A stretch of DNA of 13,341 nucleotides. Origin: Toxoplasma gondii ME49 (lineage: Eukaryota; Apicomplexa; Conoidasida; Eucoccidiorida; Sarcocystidae). Position numbers and translations under genes: made by a program. Numbering within the stretch: position 1 is the first letter of the stretch; each line of letters opens with the position of its first letter. Under the pieces are notes generated by a model that was given only the letters and a program-made list of their open reading frames with translations, did not search any database and was not told where the DNA came from. The stretch is from assembly GCF_000006565.2 (NCBI RefSeq), contig NW_017382926.1, positions 1 through 13,341 of the forward strand. Reading direction: 5' to 3'. This document shows positions 1 through 8,500 of this stretch, piece by piece.

Positions 1-76
1 ATGGAACAGCACCCGCAGCCAGCCCAATAGCATACGTAATGTATATACCGACTTGCACCGTCATGCCCCCCTTTTA

Positions 77-417
77 GAGTCAAGTACCTCTGATATGTGT
101 GTCGGGAGTATGCTCAGTTCAAATGCATTTCCAGATTCGCGCATGTTCGTTGAAGCAAGTACCCCTAACAATCTCTACTTGCACCTTGCTGAGTGGATTG
201 GTTTGAACCAATTCCAGAAGGCTGCTTCTTTTGCCATCCTTGGTCTTTTCCACTATTTCCTTTTGGCTATTAATTTTTACACTATCTTGTCTCACTGTGT
301 CGTTTGTTGTTCTTTCATGCTTGCACACACAGTACAGTGCAAGGACGTACATATCGTTCTGTGTCAAACCTCCTTTGTGCCATGTTATGATCTTCCTTTG
401 CTTGTGCTTGTCTTCAG
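77..417 (+). other. Intron-like tract upstream of the exon-like segment (left copy)
   Basis: This tract ends in a good 3' splice acceptor: a T/C-rich run (about 391-414) followed by CAG at 415-417. A second, weaker acceptor-like run (CCCCCCTTTTAG) ends at 77. One forward frame from 53 to 496 is open, but its length is not maintained in the right copy, where three single-T deletions shift the frame. That argues for non-coding or intronic sequence. I see no strong splice donor inside it. The matching tract in the right copy is about 10647-10984. Confidence 0.35.
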
Positions 418-567
418 GAGCAGTGCGAGAGCGTCGATGCCGTTATTCCTGTTCCTATTCCAGTCGACACCGGAGACCGTCGCATTACCAAGATAGTGGT
501 GCACGGTGCGGATGACGAAACTGTCGCGATCTCTCTCGTGTCATCTCAGGAGCAGACAGCGGCATAG
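418..567 (+). CDS. Putative terminal exon, 49 codons plus stop (left copy)
   Basis: After the acceptor CAG at 415-417, a frame reads 49 codons and ends at TAG 565-567. It begins EQCESVDAVIPVPIPV and ends VSSQEQTAA, with alternating hydrophobic residues in between that suggest short beta strands. I do not recognise the family. There is no start codon at its left edge, so if it is coding it must be joined to an upstream exon. In the left copy that exon would lie outside the window. The 150 bases are identical in the right copy, but nearby non-coding blocks of 400-500 bp are also identical, so identity alone does not prove coding. Alternatives: a 3'-UTR exon, or chance open sequence. Confidence 0.3.
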   Translation, partial: EQCESVDAVIPVPIPVDTGDRRITKIVVHGADDETVAISLVSSQEQTAA

Positions 568-2773
568 ATATGGAGACGAAACTCACACAGCATGTGCGTA
601 GGCACATGGACACGCGTGTGCTTCCACTCCCTCGCATGAAGATGTCCATACTGCGAGATTCTGCTTGGCTCAAGAATGCGTGTCGTTCACGCAGACGGCA
701 GAGCATCAGTTCTCTACCATCTGCGTGTGGGACTCCGTTGGTATCAACCAGTGATCTCAGGGAAGCTGAAGTCGTATGGAGAAGTCAAGCTGGAACCTGC
801 ATTCACTCACTATCCGAGGTTAGGCTACCTGGAATTTTGATTAGAACTCGCCGGCAAAGCCAGCAGGTGGATACTTCATCTGCAGCTTTCCCCGAGCAGG
901 GCGCCACGAGAATCGAAAATTTTCAGGTTAACGAGCAATTGCGTCCCGCCGTTGTCAGCAGTGACTCAGACAGAACAAGAGAACGCAGCGAAGGCGATTC
1001 TGTTTGGTGGATGTATGTTGTCCATTAGCAACGTTCACACACGACATTTGCTGTGGAGGTCCTTCCTTCTGTGCCTTCCTCTTCGTAAATGTGCAGACGT
1101 CGTATTATTCGTAAGACGGGAATATCTGCCTGTGTATGTGCACTCTCCAGCCAATGTTATTCACTCATGGGGAAGTGACTGTGAAAGACCTAGAGGATCG
1201 AGATCTGCGTACGCGTCCCGCTTTCGTTTCCTCCCAAGGCGCTCCCGCCTTCCACTGAGACCGGCGTTGGGCGGCTGCAGCAGTTGCTCTCGTCGGGCCT
1301 TTCTCGGTTTTCTGCGACCTCACAACACAAGTAGTAAAGTTCGTTCAGCGAATCTTCCTCGAATCTGTCAGGCTGATAGGCCTTCGCAGTCGGAGATGCC
1401 TGTCCACGTTATGTGACACCATGCATCTTCTTGATCCTTTTTCCGTTTAAGACCGACACGCAAGTAGAAGCACGAGTTGTTGGTAGGTAGCGACCAAAAA
1501 GTGAAGGGGAACGACGATGCATAGGAACGTCGACGGCGGAAACAGGAAACGCGACTACATACGAGTCACGTTCCTTGCCCTGCCGTGTCCGGCCCTTCAT
1601 GCACTGTGTCCGAGTTTTCGCTCGGGCTGCGGCTGCGTGGTCCTGTCCTATTGCTCTGTCTGAGTTATCTCTCTTCGCGCTGACAATCTCTTCACTCTTT
1701 CCTTACTTCATTTGCCTTTCTTGCGAGATCGTCGTCTCAGAGAAATGAACAAAGCGTCCGGCGCAAACGCCGCGTGCCGAGTAAAACGAGGAACGCTTGT
1801 TATGGTGAGGTGTCTGGTGCGCGAAAGTAGAAAGAGTAGGTTTCTCGTGTTTCACAGAAATGGAAAAAGGGACGCTGTCATAAAATAGAGCAGAAATCTT
1901 ATCACGCACAAGGCAAACTGTCGCGGAGCGCAGGAGGTGTTCTGTGCGAGGCCAACCGCGGCAAAAACAAAAACCTAGGAAGATCCGCTGGGGAGTGTGT
2001 ACGACACATATTCCAGTGGGCGTGGTGCTAACCTCTTTGAACGGTGCTAGTGACTCTCTTCGCTTCCGGAGAGTCCCCGGTGAAGTCACTACCTCTAGAT
2101 CATTATTTTAGTCAATATTTAGTCTATAAGAAAGGCGCCCCAACCTGACTCCGGTAGAAAAGGAGAGAACACCAGAAGTAAGCAGGCGCACGTATGCGAA
2201 AGGGGCAACTGCACAGTAAGAGAAGTCGGGAAGTCTTATCACGTACACGCTGGCGCATATGTCTGCCAATTGCTGACTAAAAGTAGCTGTGTACTGCTGC
2301 GTGCAAATCATGTAGAATAGGACGATGCTCTTTATAGCTGGACATCCATACGGCGAAAGCTGTCCAAGAGGGAGACTCCATCACTCCTGTTCATGTGACG
2401 GCTTTCTTGTACCATCCCGTCCTCCACCTGGCGACACGCCCCTACCTCTGAGACAAACGGAACGGCCGCGCGTGAACGCAAACAGGTTTGTGAAGAGGAC
2501 ATCAATAACTAGACTCAAAAAAAAGACAAACGGGCGAGGTATAAGCCTAGTGTGGAAGCGGCCGCGAGAGGCATCGAGACAGGGAGAGAAGCAAGCGGGC
2601 GCCGTTGTGTATGAAGTTTTTCCAGGGTGTGATGCAGGGCAGCCCCAGCGCGCTACGCACTGGGGGTTTGAAAAGTGGCAAGCCATACAAGAATCTGGAA
2701 AGCAAAGACTGCATCAATTACATTCGTCTTCAAATATTTCTCCCCCGTGTTCGCGGTCGCCACCATACACACA
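568..2773. other. Gene-free stretch in the left repeat copy
   Basis: I find no gene I can support here. Short frames exist at 570-1028 and 952-1416 on the plus strand, and at 1703-2089 and 2108-2311 on the minus strand. Their translations are Arg/Ser/Cys-rich with no recognisable domain. The 1703-2089 minus-strand frame is disrupted in the right copy by a change in an A-run, as is the plus-strand frame that starts at 2325. A CGTCTCA (reverse complement of TGAGACG) sits at 1733-1739. The stretch most likely holds 3' UTR and intergenic DNA. Confidence 0.6.
1733..1739 (-). promoter_or_regulatory. TGAGACG heptamer on the minus strand
   Basis: CGTCTCA on the plus strand reads TGAGACG on the minus strand. 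The WGAGACG heptamer is an established cis-element of several Toxoplasma dense-granule gene promoters and works in either orientation. It is conserved at 12301-12307 in the right copy. No gene start lies close to it, and a 7-mer is expected by chance several times per 10 kb, so function is doubtful. Confidence 0.15.
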
Positions 2774-4274
2774 CATGAGTTTATTACGTTCTCAAATTTC
2801 CCCAATATCCCGCAGTGGTCGGCTTGAACCAAGCCGTAGAGAAGTTCGACGTCGACGCGACTTCCTGCTGGTTTGCCATTTCTTCAATTCTTTTCAAATG
2901 AAAACAGATGTTGATAATAGTATGTATATATCAAGACATGCATGAATGCGTTTTTTAGACTCCTAAGCCAACATGTTTCAGCGGGTGCAGATGAATGTAT
3001 TGAACAGGCAGGCTACCAACCATGACGTTTTGCGGCTTTGCTAGTCAGAGGGCATTCGGCAGAAGTGTTTGGCCGGTAGCGACATGTGAGATATGCAGTT
3101 ATTTCCCTGCGTAATGGCGTTCAGTCACGAATTCAGCCCCGACTCCAGTGATGCAGCACAGCAGAGTCTTTTCCCTCCTCGTCTTTACAGATTGTATGCG
3201 TGGCGGTATCTGCGAGTACAGGGAGCTGTGATTCAGTAGAAAGGCTGTGACTGTGTTTCGGCGGCTGATTTGCCAGGCAGGTCGATACTGAAGGTCGCAC
3301 CGCTTCGTTCATGAGGTTGCACAGATTCGTCAACCTGAGAGAAGAAACGTCGGTCACTGAATGAACGTCTTAGCATGCAGGGAACCGACACGAAGTTCTG
3401 CTCCACCAAGCAGCCGTCGCTGATTCCCTCGCCTAGAATGACGGCTACCAGACAAGTTGCCAAGGCAGGCTCAGGCATCTAAGCATGAATACAAATTCAG
3501 TCTGAGTATCCGTTTTCCTGTTTGTGTTCCATGTTGTAGCACACTGTTGACCTCACGAATCGAGCGAACGATGTGACACGGAGAAGCAAATGCGTTCCAC
3601 GGAAACGCCACGCCTGCCGTTTCTGTTTATCCGCCTATGAGTGGTTGATGACACTCACAAAGGCGTTATGTCGTTGCATTTTTCAGTAGCTAGGAGGGAC
3701 GTGAGCAAACACTGCTCAAGGCAGTCAACATGCAGATCAAAAGAGAAACAAACACGGTTCGGTGGCATGCAGCACCTGACTCGTCGCTCACAGAGTCTAT
3801 TGGCCCTCGCGTGTTCTTTGGACTTGCACAAATATGTGCAGGAAGCGCATAGTATGGAGGCGACAGCATCGCAGTTAGGCCATGCAGAGAACTCTCCCAC
3901 AAAAACTGTGGACGTATGTGCGAGCGTAAAACGGCAACAACGTTTCTATTTTGCTACACAAGTCTTCGACCCTAATACAGCCGTCCTGAATCAGACTTCG
4001 AACAAGCATAGAACCTTCTTGCTACACGAATGAGAACTGTCTCTCGAAACGACGGACACGTAGCCAACAGAAACGGCTTTTGTGCTGCGTCCCAGTATCT
4101 GCATTACTTCGAAGGTAGTTATTCCAGAAAACAGGTGAAAGAAAATCCCGCCATTTTTTGAGGTACCAACGAGGCGCCGAGCGAAGGCTACTTACACTGT
4201 CCTCTGCCGCTAGTCTTCCCGAGCTCTGTGACTAACCCTCCGTCACCGAGCATTCATTTCGTTTCTTCCAGAAG

Positions 4275-4281
4275 AGAGACG
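4275..4281 (+). promoter_or_regulatory. AGAGACG heptamer upstream of the gene
   Basis: This is an exact match to the WGAGACG element known from Toxoplasma dense-granule promoters. It lies about 1.3 kb before the chosen start codon, which is reasonable only if the leader is long or contains an intron. Support is limited to the motif match. Confidence 0.2.
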
Positions 4282-4851
4282 CCTCATATTTGCATTTGTA
4301 TCACTTCGATACTGTGCAAACGGAGTTGGCAAACACGCGTCGCCATCCAGGGCGCTCACCTTTCTTTCCTGCTCAGATTCAGGACAACGTAACATGTCAA
4401 CAACCCGCGCGATGCACACTTCCTCCGTCTTCGTTGCCAATCCTCCACCTTTTCCTTTTTCAGTTTTGGGGTTTAAATAGGTCGCAGACTCTAAACAATT
4501 CGACTGCGGACAACAATTGCCTGTTTCGTGTTTCCTGCAGCGTAATCGTTATGTAGCATGTGATACTGACCCCCTTTGTAAACCCGGTGGCGCTCGCTGC
4601 GTGACGGGGGGCTGGCGACGGGATGGCCTAGCTTACTACGACTCGAACATGGATTGGAAGATCTTTCACGGGCAAATGAAAGAAGTGAAAGCACGGTAGC
4701 TCTCCGACGGTTTTGCACACATGATGATCCGAAACGACGCGAAGTACAACCCTCACCCCGCTCTACCGCTCCCCTCGGGTTGCCGGCTGTGTTGTCACTC
4801 GATTCCGATTTCCTGGGGGTTCCATGAAGAAGACACTCTCTCGAGAGTGCG

Positions 4852-4889
4852 GCGTTCTTTTTTTGCAGGGTTCCTCCTGTTTCCTGCAG
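4852..4889 (+). promoter_or_regulatory. Tandem 3' splice-acceptor-like sites in the presumed leader
   Basis: A seven-T run followed by GCAG ends at 4868, and a second pyrimidine tract with TGCAG ends at 4889. Both look like good acceptors for a 5'-UTR intron. The 14-mer GTTTCCTGCAGCGT around the second site (4879-4892) also occurs at 4530-4543. I cannot identify a matching donor with confidence, so a leader intron is only a possibility. Confidence 0.25.
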
Positions 4890-5362
4890 CGTTGTTGCAC
4901 CAAGACTGAATAGAAGGTCTGTGCAATAGGTTGTTTGACAGACCAGGACGGGAAGACTCGGTAAGCGCTGACCCGGCGTATGACGCAGTAGAACAAGCCG
5001 CGGCGGGCAGAGCGTAAAGCGTGGCTAATCAGAGCCAGCCAAGGTCCGTGCAGGCCGCTGCCGCCGCGACCGATACTCATCGAAACGCCTCCTTTTACCG
5101 GGATGAGTCCTGCCCTGAGAAGCGCACAGGCCGGAACGTCATGTCGGTGGGTTTCGCTCTCTCGCCGCTCCATTTTTGTTCTTGGCAGCAATGCATTTGG
5201 ATTCACCTCCTTCATATTACTCAACGCGGTCCTCACGCCCGTGCCCTCCTCGGTATCGATCTCCAGCGTGGTAGCGGGTTTATCGAAGCAAGGCGTGTGC
5301 CACAGGTGTACGCCCTTCTTGCGCCTTTGACCCGGTGGCCATTCAGGGGAATTTTTCCTTGA

Positions 5363-5485
5363 ATGCGCGTGAAGAAGTTGTTAGGTTCAGTGATTTCCCC
5401 TCCTCTCATTCGCATCGGTTTTTCCTTCTCCGAGCGCCGGGGCCTTCCAATGCTCCCACTTCGCGCGGCGAGTCGTGCCGCTTGA
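5363..5485 (+). other. Upstream ORF of 40 codons in the probable leader
   Basis: ATG at 5363 opens a 40-codon frame ending at TGA 5483-5485, entirely upstream of the main start at 5572 and in a different frame. If the mRNA leader includes it, ribosomes would meet it first, which could lower translation of the main frame. The translation (starting MRVKKLLG) shows no domain and is not proposed as a functional protein. Confidence 0.3.
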
Positions 5486-5571
5486 TTCTGCAGAACCATT
5501 TATTTCCCAGTTGCATTCATATGTCTCCCTTCAATCCTCACACTTCTGCCTTTTCTCATTTCCGCTCCACC

Positions 5572-8500
5572 ATGTGGCAGCTCTGGAATCCCAGTGGGCC
5601 TGACGGCTGTTTCAGCCCTAATGAGAGAGGAACGGCGGTTCGTCAAGTGGGCGGGCTGCCGCATGTGACAAAACGTCTGTCTAACGCAGTGCCATCTTTT
5701 TCTCCCGTCCGCGGTAGTGGGACTCAAGGCAAGTCTCTGTGCTCAGTTGTCGCTTCTTCATCCTTTCGAGCTGCCTATGGTGCGCTCTTGGTCGTCGTGG
5801 TCTCTCTGGTTTCACTGCCAGCGTTAGCTGGTTCCTCGGAGGGCTCTGTACTTTCCGCGGCGGGCATCACCACAGCTTCTGAGGCAGTTGCCTCTTCTGA
5901 AAGATCTGTTTTGCGGGGGGCCGTGTCCAAAGGCACATTCCTCCAGTCCATTGCCCCCCATGACAATGAAGCAAGCGGTCGTGAAATGAATGCTGAGGCT
6001 CCCGACCTCTCTGGTAACAATGTAATTGCGATGGCTAACGCGTTCAACCACAGCATTGTGGAGCCAGTTGCGAAAAAAGCGGGAGAAACTGTCGCAATGA
6101 TTGCAGCAGACGTCGCGGCTGCAGTCTCCGCTGCCGGAGGAGCAGCTGCGCCTGTGAACGATGGTGGCAGTTTCATTCAGACGAACGCAAATGTACTGGG
6201 TCGGGGTGCAGGTGAAAGCGCGGGACTTTTTTCTGCGGGCCGGGCCCGCGTTTTGCGACAAAAACTTGGACGGAACATCCGTGCGTCGAACAAGCAAGAA
6301 CTCAACACGCTGCACGCCTCCGGGAACGCGACTCGCTCGTCACCCCCCACGTCTGTTCCCGCTGGAAGCACTCCTGGAGCGCCGGACTCCACGGCAGAGC
6401 ATGCGAAGACCTCGCAGATCCAGACGCCGTCCAGCTCTGTGGCTCCGACTCTTCACCCTACCCCAGTCCCGTCGCCAGAGCAAACTCAACAGCAAGTGCA
6501 GACGCAACAGCCAACTCAAGAGGCACAGCAACAGGTAATCGATGCACAGAAGCAGGCAGAAGAGGCACTGGAAGAAGCTGAGGCCGCGCTGGAGCAGGCT
6601 CACAAGGCACAGGAGGCGCTAGGACAGGCCACTGACCCGCAGCATGTGGAACAGGTGGAACGGGCCGAGCAGGCACTGCAGCACGCACAGGAGGCACAAC
6701 AGCAGGCGCAAGAGCTGCAACAGCACGCGCAAGAGCTGCAACAGCAACTTCAGTCCGAGCAGGAAAAACATGAGGAACAGCTGCCTCAGGATATCCCGCA
6801 GTTGCTCAACCAAGGACCGGCTGTCACTCCAGGCAACACGGTGACACCCAGCGCTACGACGGCAGTGTCCGCGAAACTTCACGAAATGGCAGTGCAGCAG
6901 ATAGAACAATTGCGAATGCAACAAAAATCAATTGACATCGACATGAAACACTTGAAGGCGGTGGCGAGTCACATTGCCGAGCAAGAGCGACGCGCCGCCG
7001 AGGTGCTCGAAAAGATCGAATGCGCTTCTGGAAACGGCCAGGGTCCATGTGACACCGACGCGGTATACACAATGAACACAAACCCTCGACCGGTTGAGCG
7101 CCCATACCCAACCGAACAGACCATCGACACGCAACCGGTGCGTCAGGCTCAACATCATCTCGAACCCCAGGTGGCCCCTGAGTCTGCCTCTCCTGCGGAG
7201 CAAGAGGCGACCCCAGATTTCATGCGGGCAGCAGGTGTGCGGCCAATGCCGGAGCGGGCACCCCCTGCTGAGACCGTGGAGACCCCCGAGTCTGAGGCTC
7301 CTGTCCAAGGGGAGAAGACCACCGAGACTGCCTCACCCGACGGGGAGGCAACGACCTTTGAGTTGACCCCGCCTGCTGCAGGTGCGCGGCCGATGCCGGT
7401 GCCCGCACACCCCGCTGAGGCCGTCGAGACCCCGGAATCTCAGGCGCCGGTCGAAGGCGAGAAGACCACTGAGACTGCCTCTCCTGAGGAGGAAGCAACG
7501 ACCGCCGAGTTGACCTCGCCTGCTGCAGGTGTGCGGCCAATGCCGGAGCAAGCACCCCCTGCTGAGACGGTGGAGACCCCTGAGGCTGAGGCGCCGGTCG
7601 AAGGCGAGAAGGCCACTGAGACTGCCTCTCCTGAGGAGGAAGCAACGACCGCCGAGTTGACCTCGCCTGCTGCAGGTGTGCGGCCAATGCCGGAGCGGGC
7701 ACCCCCTGCTGAGACCGTGGAGACCCCTGAGGCTGAGGCGCCGGTCGAAGGCGAGAAGACCACTGAGACTGCCTCTCCTGAGGAGGAAGCAACGACCTTT
7801 GAGTTGACCTCGCCTGCTGCAGGTGTGCGGCCAATGCCGGAGCGGGCACCCCCTGCTGAGACGGTGGAGACCCCTGAGGCTGAGGCGCCGGTCGAAGGCG
7901 AGAAGGCCACCGAGTCTGCCTCGCCTGAGGAGGAAGCAACGACCGCCGAGTTGACCCCGCCTGCTGCAGCTGCGCGGCCGATGCCGGTGCCCGCACCCCC
8001 TGCTGACACCGTTGAGACCCCTGAGGCTGAGGCGCCGGTCGAAGGCGAGAAGACCACTGAGACTGCCTCTCCTGAGGAGGAAGCAACGACCGCCGAGTTG
8101 ACCTCGCCTGCTGCAGGTGTGCGGCCAATGCCGGAGCGGGCACCCCCTGCTGAGACGGTGGAGACTCCTGAGTCTGATGCGCCGGTCGAGGGCGAGAAGA
8201 CCACTGAGACTGCCTCTCCTGAGGAGGAAGCAACGACCGCCGAGTTGACCTCGCCTGCTGCAGGTGTGCGGCCAATGCCGGAGCGGGCACCCCTTGCTGA
8301 GACTGTGGAGACGCCGGAGTCTGAGGCGCCGGTCGAAGACGAGAGGACCACTGAGACTGCCTCTCCTGAGGAGGAAGCAACGACCGCCGAGTTGACCTCG
8401 CCTGCTGCAGGTGTGCGGCCAATGCCGGAGCGGGCACCCCCTGCTGAGACGGTGGAGACCCCTGAGTCTGAGGCGCCGGTCGAGGGCGAGAAGACCACTG

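Larger units (their letters stand above)
1..2773. repeat. Left copy of a directly repeated ~2.77-kb flank
   Basis: This segment recurs in direct orientation at 10571-13341. By eye I count roughly 25-30 differences, mostly single-base changes plus a few 1-base indels, giving about 99% identity. The offset is 10570 at the start and settles at 10567-10568 after small indels. In unit terms it is the region downstream of the repeat-protein gene of a preceding unit that lies outside the window. Apart from one exon-like segment at 418-567 I see no convincing gene in it. Open frames on both strands are short, and several are broken by the indels between the two copies. The homology runs to the first base of the window, so its true left edge is not visible. 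Confidence 0.95.
2774..5362. other. Upstream region of the repeat-protein gene, no gene seen
   Basis: About 2.6 kb between the repeated flank and the leader of the gene. Open frames here (for example 3641-4033 plus and 4763-5236 minus) are short, have no recognisable domain or signal, and do not form a plausible exon chain, so I call none of them. GCATGC hexamers occur at about 3374 and 3765. A WGAGACG heptamer lies at 4275-4281, and acceptor-like pyrimidine/CAG sites lie near 4540, 4868 and 4889. The region probably contains the promoter and the start of a long 5' leader. The transcription start cannot be placed from sequence. Confidence 0.5.

Noticed and set aside
570..1416. Plus-strand frames 570-1028 and 952-1416, kept in both copies
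   Set aside because: Their conservation is no higher than that of the surrounding non-coding sequence. They overlap each other in different frames, and the Arg/Ser/Cys-rich translations look like chance frames in 3' flanking DNA.
1703..2089. 128-codon minus-strand frame
   Set aside because: A one-base difference in an A-run breaks it in the right copy (12271-12656 splits into two overlapping frames).
2325..2945. 206-codon plus-strand frame in the left copy
   Set aside because: In the right copy the same frame is cut short by small sequence changes, and the translation has no recognisable domain or signal.
3641..4033. 130-codon plus-strand frame upstream of the gene
   Set aside because: No domain, signal sequence or plausible exon partners, and two minus-strand frames overlap it. 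It is most likely chance.
4843..4852. Palindrome CTCTCGAGAG in the upstream region (position approximate)
   Set aside because: Only 10 bases long, isolated, and expected by chance in a window this size.
5335..5571. Start of the long frame at 5335
   Set aside because: The codon at 5335 is GTG, not a normal eukaryotic start, and the translated stretch reads like pyrimidine-rich leader. The first in-frame ATG is 5521 and the best context is 5572.
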